The translations under genes were made by a program, and so were the position numbers. Shown piece after piece: positions 30,759 through 39,153 of a stretch of DNA of 40,337 nt. Source of the DNA: an uncultured Elusimicrobia bacterium (lineage in GTDB: Bacteria; Elusimicrobiota; Elusimicrobia; Elusimicrobiales; UBA9959); contig CAIXBR010000097.1 of NCBI GenBank assembly GCA_903917735.1, positions 1 to 40,337 on the forward strand, read 5' to 3'. The notes under the pieces were generated by a model that saw only the letters and a program-made list of their open reading frames with translations, did no database searches and was not told the origin of the DNA. Every line of letters begins with the position of its first letter. Position 1 is the first letter of the stretch.

Positions 30759-31873
30759 TCAGAGTCGAGAATCTGTCAAAAAGCTTCGGCTCTCTGAAGG
30801 TCCTGGCCGGTGTGAACTTGGAGATAAATAAAGGCGAATGCGTGGCTATAATAGGCCCTTCTGGCGCCGGCAAAAGCGTATTCCTGTACTGTCTCAACGC
30901 GCTTGAAAAACCGGACAGCGGCAGTGTCTGCCTGAACGGCGTGGATATTACCGATAAGAAGACCGATATCAACAAGGTCAGGGAAAAGGTGGGGATGGTT
31001 TATCAGAACTTTCACCTTTTTTCGCACCTTACCGTCCTTGAAAATATTATCCTGGCGCCGGTCAAGGTCAGGAAGCTCACGCGCGCCGCGGCTATTGAAA
31101 GAGCCTGCAAATTGCTCGAGACGGTAAGCCTGCTGGATAAAAAAGACAACTATCCGGACGAGTTGTCCGGAGGGCAGAAACAAAGGATCGCCATCGTCAG
31201 GGCCCTGGCGATGGACCCGGAGATCCTGCTTTTCGACGAGCCCACCTCGGCTCTGGACCCCACTATGGTGGGCGAGGTCCTTGCGGTCATCCGCGCCCTG
31301 GCCAAGCAGGGATTCACGATGGTCATCGTTACGCACGAGATGAATTTCGCCAGGGAAGTCGCCGACAGAGTGTTGTTCATGGAGGAAAAGGGAATTTACG
31401 AAAGCGGCACTCCGGAAAATATATTCGAAAGCCCTGTAAAGGTTAAAACGGTGGCTTTTATCAGGAAATTAAAGACCTTTAACTACAATGTGAATTCCTA
31501 TAATTTCGATCTTATAGGGATGTGCGCACGGCTTGAATTGTTCTGCGGCAAATACGCTATAGAAAAGAAAAAGATCAACAGCACGAATCTTGCGCTTGAA
31601 GAGGTTGTTACCTATATTTTAAAGCATTGCTATGAAAAACCCCGGCAGCCCGATATTAACATTGTGGTGGAGTACGGTGATATAGATAAAAAGATAGTTG
31701 TTGAAATAGTTCACGACGGTAAGAACTTGGATCCTTTCGAGAAGATCTCTGCCGCCGCGGAAGGCGGCGCCGTGGACCCCGATGACCTGGGCATATTTAT
31801 GGTCAAGAAAATGTCGGCGAATATATATTATAAGAACGAGAACGATCTCAGCAGGTTCAGAATAAAAATATAG
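30755..31873 (+). CDS. Polar amino-acid ABC ATPase (GlnQ type) fused to an RsbW-like HATPase domain
   Basis: Residues 1-240 are a GlnQ/HisP-type ATPase: Walker A 'GPSGAGKS' (34-41), '[20 protein letters not shown]', signature '[17 protein letters not shown]', Walker B '[13 protein letters not shown]', H-loop 'VTHEM'. GlnQ proteins normally end at about 245 residues; this one continues to 372. Residues about 242-372 align by eye with anti-sigma-factor kinases (HATPase_c_2): N-box position '[13 protein letters not shown]' (279-291), G1 position '[13 protein letters not shown]', G2 position '[17 protein letters not shown]'. The N-box Asn is Tyr, the first G1 Asp is His and GGLG is DDLG, so kinase activity is doubtful. 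I infer that it lets a STAS- or sigma-type partner sense or control the transporter. Start by the 4-base overlap with the permease. Confidence 0.9.
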   Translation: MIRVENLSKSFGSLKVLAGVNLEINKGECVAIIGPSGAGKSVFLYCLNALEKPDSGSVCLNGVDITDKKTDINKVREKVGMVYQNFHLFSHLTVLENIILAPVKVRKLTRAAAIERACKLLETVSLLDKKDNYPDELSGGQKQRIAIVRALAMDPEILLFDEPTSALDPTMVGEVLAVIRALAKQGFTMVIVTHEMNFAREVADRVLFMEEKGIYESGTPENIFESPVKVKTVAFIRKLKTFNYNVNSYNFDLIGMCARLELFCGKYAIEKKKINSTNLALEEVVTYILKHCYEKPRQPDINIVVEYGDIDKKIVVEIVHDGKNLDPFEKISAAAEGGAVDPDDLGIFMVKKMSANIYYKNENDLSRFRIKI

Positions 31874-31887
31874 GGAGATTCTTTAAA

Positions 31888-32772
31888 ATGAAAATAAATG
31901 TATGGATGTCGGCCTTAATAGCGGCAGGAATGTTCGCGGCCCCAGCGGCGCTGTCTGCTCAAACGCAGGCGGCCAAAACGCCGAAACAGGCAGCCGCCGT
32001 TAAAACCGCGGCTAAGCCGGATTATTCTTTCCTCAACGGCAAAACGGGCACCACGAACGCCTCCATCTTCAGCGAAGAGCAATTGACGGCCGCAATGAAC
32101 AAGCAGCTTGGCAGCCAGATCAAGAACTTCGTTTATACCGATTCCATGGCTAGCGGTCTGGCCATGCTGAAATCCGAAAGGGCCGATTTCCTGCTGACCG
32201 GGAATATCGCCGCGGATTATATCATACAGAGAAACCCCGAGTTCAAGTCCGTTGTTTTTTCCGGCAATAACGGGGTTGCGATGGTGCTGCGCGGCGCGGA
32301 CGTCAAACTGCGGAATTCGCTGAATTCGGCCATCCGCAAGCTTAAATCTTCCGGTGATAGCGCGGAAATGTATAAAAAATGGATCACAGATCTGCCCGTG
32401 GGCCAGGAACCAGCCATGCCGAAAACGGAAAAGACGGCATACAAGGAAACCGTCTACGTGGGGGTCTCGGGCGATATGCCTCCCCTGGATTACGTGGCTG
32501 CCGACGGCAAGCCGGCCGGCTATAACATCGCGCTGCTGGCCGGTATCTCGAAAATAATAGGCAGGAACATCGAGGTCGTGTCCATCGATTCTTCGTCAAG
32601 GTTCGCCGCCCTGCAAGCCAAGAAAATTGACGTTTTTTTCTGGCAGAGGCTGCCGGACAAGTCCGAACAGGAAAAAGTAAAGAACATGCCCGCCGTGCAG
32701 GCTTTTCACAAGAACTTTATCACAACGGCGCCGTATTGCGAGTTTAAGACGGTCTTTTTATTGAGGAAATAA
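31888..32772 (+). CDS. Periplasmic amino-acid-binding protein with swapped lobe order (circular permutation)
   Basis: This 294-residue protein has a signal peptide (MKINVWMSALIAAGMFAAPAALSA) and an Ala/Lys linker. Residues about 48-170 ('NGKTGTTNASIF', 'ALAMLKSERADFLLTGN'-like core, 'VAMVLRGADVKLRNSLNSAI', 'EMYKKWITDLP') correspond to lobe 2 and the C-terminal helix of SBP_bac_3 proteins such as GlnH. Residues about 185-294 ('KETVYVGVSGDMPPLDYV', 'GKPAGYNIALLAGISKIIG', 'AALQAKKIDVFF', 'FITTAPYCEFKTVFLLRK') correspond to lobe 1, which normally comes first. The order is therefore swapped. GGGAGA precedes the ATG by nine bases. It is third in the operon with the permease and the fused ATPase, so it is the likely substrate receptor. 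Confidence 0.82.
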   Translation: MKINVWMSALIAAGMFAAPAALSAQTQAAKTPKQAAAVKTAAKPDYSFLNGKTGTTNASIFSEEQLTAAMNKQLGSQIKNFVYTDSMASGLAMLKSERADFLLTGNIAADYIIQRNPEFKSVVFSGNNGVAMVLRGADVKLRNSLNSAIRKLKSSGDSAEMYKKWITDLPVGQEPAMPKTEKTAYKETVYVGVSGDMPPLDYVAADGKPAGYNIALLAGISKIIGRNIEVVSIDSSSRFAALQAKKIDVFFWQRLPDKSEQEKVKNMPAVQAFHKNFITTAPYCEFKTVFLLRK

Positions 32773-32789
32773 AAAAGAGCTTTGCACAA

Positions 32790-32814
32790 GGCTGCCCTGC
32801 GTTGCGGGGCAGCC
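32790..32814 (+). other. Intercistronic hairpin
   Basis: GGCTGCCC and GGGCAGCC form a perfect 8-bp stem with a nine-base loop, 17 bases after the binding-protein stop. No T run follows, so it may protect the upstream mRNA rather than end it. Confidence 0.5.
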
Positions 32815-32835
32815 CGGCACGGCAGGGCGGCTCAT

Positions 32836-33576
32836 GTGAACACTCCATTTATAATTCAGCAAAGCGTGCTCGTTTCCCTGCTTTTGGCTATCTACTACGC
32901 TACCGGAAAACTTGTATCCCATAAAGGGGTCAAGGTAAATTACACGCGCAAGATCAACCATTTTGCGCTTTTCTTTCTGCCGTCCGCGCTCGGCATGATC
33001 TTTACCTATCAGAAAACGATGTCAACGCGGATCGCAGGCTTGATCATTGCTATAGGCATGCTCGGCATCTTTATCAAGCCGCTACGGGACCGGAGCGGTA
33101 TTATCAGCGCCATGTTCCTGTCTTTTGACCGGCCTGAGGACCGCCCGCGCACCCTGCTCTGGATTACCACGCAATATCTTGCGGCCGCCGGTGTCGTGAT
33201 CCCTTTACTGATCTACCTCAATTCTGTTCACAGAACCGAACTTTTGATGATCCCGTTACTTATCAACGGGGTTGGGGACGGGCTGGCCGAGCCCGTAGGG
33301 GTGCGTTTCGGCCGCAGGAAATATCGTGCCCGCGCCCTTTTCTCTGAGAAGAGCTATGAGCGTTCTATAGAGGGGAGCTTGTGCGTTCTTCTGGCCGGCA
33401 TCTTGAGCGTCATCGCGTTCAGACACTCTTTTACGCCCGCGCAATTCCCGGCCGCGGTAGCTATCCTGCCCGTCTCCGCCACGCTCGCGGAGGCTTTTTC
33501 CCCGCACACCTGGGACACACCGTTTATTTACGCCACCGCCGGCGTGGCACTGGGCTGTATCCTTAAATTCCTGTAA
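32836..33576 (+). CDS. Phytol/dolichol kinase-like integral membrane protein
   Basis: I use GTG 32836, which has GGGCGG six bases upstream; an earlier TTG at 32782 would read through the hairpin. The 246-residue product has about seven membrane segments and the family's C-terminal block 'LLINGVGDGLAEPVGVRFGRRKY', 'FSEKSYERSIEGSLCVLLAGILSVIAF', 'SATLAEAFSPHTWDTPFIYATAGV', like the GDG..A...G..FG, K-S..GS and E..S....DN.. motifs of CTP-dependent phytol/dolichol kinases. These phosphorylate isoprenoid alcohols at the membrane. Here the final Asn of DN is Thr. It follows the amino-acid ABC genes by 63 bases and may be part of the same transcript. Confidence 0.75.
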   Translation: MNTPFIIQQSVLVSLLLAIYYATGKLVSHKGVKVNYTRKINHFALFFLPSALGMIFTYQKTMSTRIAGLIIAIGMLGIFIKPLRDRSGIISAMFLSFDRPEDRPRTLLWITTQYLAAAGVVIPLLIYLNSVHRTELLMIPLLINGVGDGLAEPVGVRFGRRKYRARALFSEKSYERSIEGSLCVLLAGILSVIAFRHSFTPAQFPAAVAILPVSATLAEAFSPHTWDTPFIYATAGVALGCILKFL

Positions 33577-33582
33577 GCAAAC

Positions 33583-35160
33583 CTATTTCAGCGCGCTCCT
33601 GAGGGCGTTCCACAGCACGCCTATATGGCGTTTCCCCTTGTAGATGGGTTTGACCTTTTTATCCAGTTTCAGCAGTGAATAAACCCCCATTTGCGCCGAG
33701 CGGACCGAGTATTCCACGGTAAAAACAGTGTCGCCGGGGACCTCGCAGAACTGGCCGAGCAAAGCAAGGTTGGGGTAGCCTTCCTGAACTACCGGGGGGC
33801 GGTCGCCGGGCTTTCTAGCCAGGAACTGGCTGGTAATATAAGGCATCATGCAGGGAATGACCGTGGCGGTCGCGCGCAGCAGCGGCAGTTCGCTTTCGAA
33901 CCCGAGGTGGCCGCAGAGCTCGGTTAGGATCTCTTCACCGGTGCAATCGGACATTTTTTTAGGGACATAGTTCCCGGTCTTGTCGGGAAATAAGCCATAA
34001 CCCCAGAAGACCTGTACGTTTTGCGGCTGATTTAAAAAATGCGGCTGACGGAACAGGACTACCGACAACAACCAGTTGGAATCCTTGAAAGTGACCAGGC
34101 CGCCGGTCCCTGCCACGTTCCCGGTAAATTCCTCCATTTTCCTGAAGAACGCCGGGTCTCGCAGCGTCGCCGTGAATGATTCCCATTTGGATTCGCCCGG
34201 ATGCCCGGAGAACACCTCGGGCCGGCCTAGGTCCGGGTTGTTTTTTGCGATGCTTTCCCACAGGGTCCATGCGCCGTCTTTCTTCCCGGTTTCGAGCCGG
34301 GGGGCCCGCGTCATGGACCCGAGGCTGGAATCCGCGGTCATGGAGCCTATGGTGACGAACACCAGGTCTTCCTTATTCACGGCTATTTTAAAGCTTTCGC
34401 CGCGCCGCAAATAGTGGATCCGCTCTACGGTCTTCGCGCTCTCGCCCACCCTGAAATCTAGCCCCGTTACCCGGCTGTCCATGTCGAACCGGACGCCCTG
34501 CCCTTCCAGCCATTTAGAGATCGGCAGGACCAGCGCGTCGTACTGGTTGTACGGCGTGCGGGACACGTCTTCCAGCGTGTGAAAACGCGGGAAGATATGC
34601 AAGAACCTGTTCGCGTATCGCTGAAATTCAATAGCGCTGTGCCAGGGCTGGAACGCGAAGGTTGTGGCCCACAGGTGCCAGAAAGTGGTCTTGAAGAACG
34701 CCGGGGTGAAACAATCCTCTATCCGGCGGTTCCCGATAGACTTCTCGGGCAGGGCCGACAGCTTCACGAGGTCGAAGCGGTCCCGCCAGCTTAAGCCGGG
34801 AGAGGCGACGTTCACCTTTAGCCGATTCCCGTCTACCAGCCGCGCCCGTGAATGGGTTCTTCCCTTTTTATTGAACTCCACGATCTCGTCCAGCACCGTT
34901 CTTCCAGGGGTGCCCAGAGAAGGAATGGACCTAAGGTGGTCCCAGGTACATTCAAAAGTTTCAAAATTCAGCATCCTGCCGCCGCGGATGACATAGCCGT
35001 CCTCTGGCGAGCCGAGGCCGTCCAGGCTGCCGCCCAGCGTTCCGGTCTCTTCGTACAGGTGGATATTCCTTCCCGGGACGCGGCCGTCCCTGATAAGAAA
35101 AACGGCACAGGAGAGCGAAGCGATACCGCCCCCGACTATATAGACATTTTCTTCTTTCAT
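33583..35160 (-). CDS. Oleate hydratase / MCRA-family FAD protein
   Basis: This 525-residue protein matches the myosin-cross-reactive-antigen family: FAD-binding 'YIVGGGIASLSCAVFLIRDG' (7-26), 'HLYEETGTLGGSLDG', 'GGRMLNFETFECTWDHLRSIPSL', 'FCEVPGDTVFTVEYSVRSAQMGVYSLL'. The family adds water to the cis-9 double bond of unsaturated fatty acids using FAD as a structural cofactor. The region around the catalytic Glu (usually in REMENHFE) is altered here to RMLNFETFE, so activity or substrate could differ. GAGG five bases before the ATG and a TATAAT at 35202-35207 (minus strand) support the start. It converges with the kinase-like gene, only six bases apart. Confidence 0.88.
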   Translation of the reverse strand: MKEENVYIVGGGIASLSCAVFLIRDGRVPGRNIHLYEETGTLGGSLDGLGSPEDGYVIRGGRMLNFETFECTWDHLRSIPSLGTPGRTVLDEIVEFNKKGRTHSRARLVDGNRLKVNVASPGLSWRDRFDLVKLSALPEKSIGNRRIEDCFTPAFFKTTFWHLWATTFAFQPWHSAIEFQRYANRFLHIFPRFHTLEDVSRTPYNQYDALVLPISKWLEGQGVRFDMDSRVTGLDFRVGESAKTVERIHYLRRGESFKIAVNKEDLVFVTIGSMTADSSLGSMTRAPRLETGKKDGAWTLWESIAKNNPDLGRPEVFSGHPGESKWESFTATLRDPAFFRKMEEFTGNVAGTGGLVTFKDSNWLLSVVLFRQPHFLNQPQNVQVFWGYGLFPDKTGNYVPKKMSDCTGEEILTELCGHLGFESELPLLRATATVIPCMMPYITSQFLARKPGDRPPVVQEGYPNLALLGQFCEVPGDTVFTVEYSVRSAQMGVYSLLKLDKKVKPIYKGKRHIGVLWNALRSALK

Positions 35161-35497
35161 GGCCGCCTCAGAGCATATCCTCGAAATATGCGCACGCCAG
35201 TATTATACACTTGTTCACTACCTCAGACTTCCCGTGTCCTCTGCGGCTATAAATCTGGCGTAAAGGGCGCAGCTGCCGGCATCGCCGAAAAAAAGCGGCG
35301 CGCATTTTGGCCCGCGGCCCTCGAACCAGACATGCCGATGCATGCTAGCCGCGCCCGCCAGTCGCGATATTACGGCTTGCCTGCATTTCTGTCCCGGATG
35401 CGTAACGGCGGCCCAGTATGTTACAATTACACAATGAGACCGGTGGGATTCGACGGTGGTTCGACTGCCGTATTTTATTTACGCAACGAGGCATATT
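35161..35497. other. Divergent control region between the oleate hydratase and the STAS operon
   Basis: No gene is supported here. On the minus strand TATAAT (35207-35202) can serve the hydratase gene, without a clear -35. On the plus strand TGTTACAAT at about 35420 is an extended -10 box about 70 bases before the STAS gene ATG. The two promoters would point away from each other. Confidence 0.4.
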
Positions 35498-35830
35498 ATG
35501 AATATTTCCACAAAAAAAGAAGCTAGCGCGCTGCTTGTAACAGTAGCCGGCCGTATGGACGCCGTGACGGCTCCCGAATTTGAAAAAAGCATCCTGGATT
35601 TCATAGCGCAGGGGGAAAGGAATTTCCTGATAAACCTGAGCGGCCTTGAGTATATCAGCAGCGCGGGCCTGCGCAGCATCCTTGCTTCGGCTAAACGTCT
35701 CAAGGAACAGAACGGGAAGCTGGTTTTTTCCGGGCTCCAGGGCCACGTCAAGGAAGTTTTCTCCATCTCCGGCTTCCATGGAATCTTCAAAATCTATGAT
35801 TCCGACGCGGAAGGCTTAAAGGGTTTTTAG
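35498..35830 (+). CDS. STAS-domain anti-sigma-factor antagonist (SpoIIAA/RsbV type)
   Basis: This 110-residue protein is a single STAS domain: 'NISTKKEASALLVTVAGRMDAVTAPEFEKSIL', 'NFLINLSGLEYISSAGLRSILASAKRLKEQNG', 'LVFSGLQGHVKEVFSISGF'. The Ser aligned with the phosphorylated Ser of SpoIIAA is Ser55 in ISSAGL. The unphosphorylated form binds the RsbW-type kinase, and phosphorylation releases it. GAGG six bases upstream fixes ATG 35498. Four bases separate it from the kinase gene. It is the first gene of a four-gene sensor operon. Confidence 0.93.
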   Translation: MNISTKKEASALLVTVAGRMDAVTAPEFEKSILDFIAQGERNFLINLSGLEYISSAGLRSILASAKRLKEQNGKLVFSGLQGHVKEVFSISGFHGIFKIYDSDAEGLKGF

Positions 35831-35834
35831 CCGC

Positions 35835-36260
35835 ATGACCGTCATCGGGCACATTAAACTGCCGGCCGTTCTGGAAAATCTCATGGCGATAACGGCCTGC
35901 GTTACCACAGCGGCCGCCGCCGCGGGATTCTCCGCACGGCGCATCGGAGACATGGAGCTGGTGCTTGAAGAGTCCGTTACTAATGTTTTTAAATACGCAA
36001 GCCCCGGAAATCCCGGCGAAATAGATATCACCTGCACCCTCGGCGAAGGTGAGTTCACCATTGAGATCCGTGATCCGGGCCGTGAATTCGATATCACCAA
36101 GCTTCCGGACCCCGATCTGGGCCAGCACATAAGCGAGCGCCCCATCGGCGGGCTCGGGGCTTATATCATTAAAAGAATATCCGATGACGTAAGCTACCGC
36201 CGCCTTCCGGGGCTGAACATCCTGACCCTGGTTTTTAAACGGGAATTTAAAAAGCAATGA
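35835..36260 (+). CDS. RsbW/SpoIIAB-type anti-sigma-factor serine kinase
   Basis: This 141-residue HATPase_c_2 protein has all ATP-binding motifs: N-box 'ELVLEESVTNVFKYA' (Asn50), G1 'IEIRDPGREFD' (Asp80, Gly82) and G2 'GGLGAYIIKRISD' (105-117). It should phosphorylate the STAS protein encoded just upstream and hold either a sigma factor or an effector. No sigma factor gene is in the window. It overlaps the next gene by 4 bases (ATGA). It is the intact reference for the degenerate copies fused to the two transporters. Confidence 0.93.
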   Translation: MTVIGHIKLPAVLENLMAITACVTTAAAAAGFSARRIGDMELVLEESVTNVFKYASPGNPGEIDITCTLGEGEFTIEIRDPGREFDITKLPDPDLGQHISERPIGGLGAYIIKRISDDVSYRRLPGLNILTLVFKREFKKQ

Positions 36261-37225
36261 AGTGTCTGCGTACGTTCCTGCTGCTGTGCTTTTGTGCCGG
36301 TGCTTTGCCGGGGCAGGCCCTGGCGGCGCCTAAAAAACTGTCCTTTATTCCGCTCTGGAGTCCGCAGGCGCAGTTCGCCGGCTACTACATCGCCCTTGAG
36401 AAAGGGTTTTACCGCGCCAAGGGGCTCGATGTCGAAATTCTCAAAGGCGGCCCCGAAAGACCGGCGGATGTCTTACTCAAAGAAGGGAAAGCTGACATAG
36501 GGACCCTCTGGCTTTCGGAGGCTATTAAAGAAAGGGCGCACGGCGTACGGCTGCTGAACGTGGCCCAGATAACGCAGCGTTCGGCCCTGATGCTGGTGGC
36601 CAAAAAGTCGAGCGACATCCGCAAGCTGCAGGACCTGGACGGGAAAAAGGTGGCGCTCTGGGAAAGTTTTCAGCTGCAGCCGTTGGCCCTTTTCAGGAAA
36701 TACCATCTTCACGTGAACGTTATCCCGCAGGCGCATTCCATAAATTTATTCCTGAGCGGTGGAGCCGACGCGGCTTCGGCGATGATTTACAACGAGTATC
36801 ACATCATCCTCAACTCCGGGCTGAACCCGGACGAGCTTACCACTTTCTTTTTTTACGACTACGGCCTTAATTTCCCGGAAGACGGGATATACATGCTGGA
36901 GAAAAATTACAACAAGGATCCCGCTGCCGCCGCGGCTTTCGTCAAGGCTACGCTGGAGGGGTGGAAATACGCTTTCGAGCACAAGGACGAAGCTGTCGAG
37001 GTCGTGCTGCGCCGCATGAGGGAAGCGCACCTCCCCGCTAACCTGATGCACCAGAAATGGATGCTGGAGAAAATGCAGGGCCTTATTTACCCCGAGGGCC
37101 CGGCCACGCGCGCCGGGGAACTCAAGAGGGCTGATTACGAACGCGTCGCCTCCGAACTGGCAAGGTCCGGCGGCTGGCAAAGCGTGGCTTATGACTCGTT
37201 TTACAGGGATTGCATAACCAAGTGA
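36257..37225 (+). CDS. NMT1/THI5-type periplasmic binding protein in a signalling operon
   Basis: This 322-residue protein has a signal peptide (ending GQALAAPKK) and the NMT1/SsuA-like fold: 'LSFIPLWSPQAQFAGYYIALEKGFYRAKGLDVEILKGGP', 'GKADIGTLWLSEAIKERAHGVRLLNVAQI', 'LDGKKVALWESFQ', 'GADAASAMIYNEYHIILNSG'. Relatives bind pyrimidine precursors, sulfonates or nitrate. No permease or ATPase gene is adjacent. It is coupled by 4-base overlaps to an RsbW kinase upstream and a sensor phosphatase downstream, which suggests that it presents its ligand to the phosphatase's Cache domain rather than to a transporter (inference). Confidence 0.88.
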   Translation: MKCLRTFLLLCFCAGALPGQALAAPKKLSFIPLWSPQAQFAGYYIALEKGFYRAKGLDVEILKGGPERPADVLLKEGKADIGTLWLSEAIKERAHGVRLLNVAQITQRSALMLVAKKSSDIRKLQDLDGKKVALWESFQLQPLALFRKYHLHVNVIPQAHSINLFLSGGADAASAMIYNEYHIILNSGLNPDELTTFFFYDYGLNFPEDGIYMLEKNYNKDPAAAAAFVKATLEGWKYAFEHKDEAVEVVLRRMREAHLPANLMHQKWMLEKMQGLIYPEGPATRAGELKRADYERVASELARSGGWQSVAYDSFYRDCITK

Positions 37226-39147
37226 TCACATTCAAGAAAGGCATAGCGTTCAAACTCGCGCTGATATTTTCAGGCAGCGTAACTTTGATCTTCGTCATTA
37301 TCTTCGGAGCGTACTACAGCTTCACCAGGAAGATGATAGAGAAGAATACCGCCGAAAACGCCAGGAACCTGACGCTGGGCACGGTGGCGCGGATCGACGG
37401 GATACTGCGCTCCGTGCAGCAGGTCCCGGAAAACATGGCGGGAACCCTGGAGCGCGGCACCGTCAACAAGGAAGAGCTTATCGGGCTGATAAAGTCCGCA
37501 GTAGAAAAAAACCCCGAGATCTACGGCTACGGCATCTCCTTCGCCCCCTACGCTTTCGACAAAAACTCGCTTTACATGTCCCCGTATTATTGCCGCGCCA
37601 ACAAATCACTCTCCTGGCTTGGAAGCGACACTTACCAGTATTTACTGGCCGACTGGTACCAGATCCCGAAAGAACTGGGCAAGTCGCGATGGTCGGAACC
37701 GTACTACGACGAGGGCGGCGGCAATATCCTGATGGCCACCTATTCCGTGCCTTTTTACCGGCTGGTTAACGGGAAGCGGACGTTCACGGGCGTGATCACC
37801 GCCGACATGTCCCTCCAATGGCTGCGCGAGATGATGGCCGCCATAAAGATCCTTGATACCGGGTATGCGTTCTTGCTCTCAAAGAACGGGAATTTTGTCA
37901 CGCACCCGGACCACACGTTTATAATGAACGAGACTATTTTCGGCGTGGCCGAATCGCTAGGCGATAAAAAACTGCGCGGGATCGGCCGCGGCATGATAGG
38001 CGGGCAAGCGGCCTTTGTGCACACGCAGAGGCTTGATGCGGGAAAGCCGGGATTTTTGTATTACACACCAGTCACGTCCTCGGGGTGGTCCCTGGCGGTC
38101 TTGTTTCCCCAGGATGAATTGCTGGCCGACCTGACCCATCTCAACTGGCTGGTGCTGCTGCTTAGCGCGGCGGGCATGCTGGTCCTTTTCGGCGTGGTCG
38201 TTTCGGAGGCCCGCTCCATAACCGGTCCCCTTACGCACATGGCCGACGCCACCGCCGAAATCGCCGCCGGGAACCTGGACGTTAAAATGCCCGAGACGCG
38301 CTCGGAGGACGAAGTGGCGATACTCTCCCGCGCCTTCAGTGCAATGCAGCTGTCGCTTAAAAACCATATAGCCCGCCTCACGGAGGCGACCGCCGCCAGG
38401 GAAAGGATAGAGAGCGAACTCAACATCGCCCGCGACATCCAGCTCAGCATTCTCCCCAAAATATTCCCTCCGTTCGCGGGAATGCCGGAACTCGATCTCT
38501 TCGCTGTCCTCAAGTCGGCGCGGGAAGTGGGCGGAGACCTGTACGATTTCTTCACGGTGGACGAGGATAATTTTTGTTTCGTCATAGGCGACGTGAGCGG
38601 AAAAGGCGTGCCGGCGTCTCTTTTCATGGCGGTTACGAAAACCCTTTTTAAGGCCACGGCCGTCAGCGGCACGCCCCCGGAAGTGGTGCTGGACAACGTG
38701 AACACCGAGCTAAGCCGGGGCAACGATAAAGCGATGTTCGTGACCGCATTCTTCGGGATCCTTAATATAAAGACCGGGGTCATCGCTTTTTCCAACGGCG
38801 GGCATAATCTGCCGGTGGTCATGCGGAAAGACGGAAGCGTAAAGTATCTGTGGAAAACGGGCGGCATGGTTGTGGGCGCGATGGAGGGCATGAAATTCGA
38901 GCCCGGCACGCTGACGCTCGCCCCCGGCGACAGACTGTTCCTGTACACAGACGGCGTGACCGAAGCCATGGACAAGAACAAGGTCCTGTTCTCCGACGAG
39001 CGCCTGCTCAGGGAACTGGAGCAGCTTCACGGTCTGCCGGTGAAGGAAGTGCTGAACAGACTGCTCGCAATGCTGGTGGACTATTCCGGGGGCGACCAGT
39101 CCGATGACATAACCATGATGCTGCTCGAGTATAAAGGCAGGAGCTGA
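37222..39147 (+). CDS. Membrane sensor phosphatase: dCache - HAMP - SpoIIE (PP2C)
   Basis: I use GTG 37222, whose GTGA overlaps the preceding stop. The 641-residue protein has a first membrane segment (8-34), a periplasmic dCache sensor (about 40-300, with 'YGYGISFAPYAF', 'SEPYYDEGGGNILMATYSVPF' and 'FLLSKNGNFVTHPD'), a second membrane segment (about 307-329), HAMP (330-385), a short coiled coil and a SpoIIE/PP2C domain (about 410-641). Its metal-binding acids are visible: 'REVGGDLYDFF' (Asp439), 'IGDVSGKGVPAS' (Asp457), 'YTDGVTEAMD' (Asp577) and 'GDQSDDITMM'. It should remove the phosphate from the STAS protein at 35498 when its ligand is present, and so control the RsbW kinase. Confidence 0.93.
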   Translation: MITFKKGIAFKLALIFSGSVTLIFVIIFGAYYSFTRKMIEKNTAENARNLTLGTVARIDGILRSVQQVPENMAGTLERGTVNKEELIGLIKSAVEKNPEIYGYGISFAPYAFDKNSLYMSPYYCRANKSLSWLGSDTYQYLLADWYQIPKELGKSRWSEPYYDEGGGNILMATYSVPFYRLVNGKRTFTGVITADMSLQWLREMMAAIKILDTGYAFLLSKNGNFVTHPDHTFIMNETIFGVAESLGDKKLRGIGRGMIGGQAAFVHTQRLDAGKPGFLYYTPVTSSGWSLAVLFPQDELLADLTHLNWLVLLLSAAGMLVLFGVVVSEARSITGPLTHMADATAEIAAGNLDVKMPETRSEDEVAILSRAFSAMQLSLKNHIARLTEATAARERIESELNIARDIQLSILPKIFPPFAGMPELDLFAVLKSAREVGGDLYDFFTVDEDNFCFVIGDVSGKGVPASLFMAVTKTLFKATAVSGTPPEVVLDNVNTELSRGNDKAMFVTAFFGILNIKTGVIAFSNGGHNLPVVMRKDGSVKYLWKTGGMVVGAMEGMKFEPGTLTLAPGDRLFLYTDGVTEAMDKNKVLFSDERLLRELEQLHGLPVKEVLNRLLAMLVDYSGGDQSDDITMMLLEYKGRS

Positions 39148-39153
39148 CCCCTC

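Noticed and set aside
32782..32836. A TTG start at 32782 for the kinase-like membrane protein
   Set aside because: The added residues come from the intercistronic hairpin and look non-coding. GTG 32836 has a spaced ribosome-like site and gives a normal membrane N-terminus.
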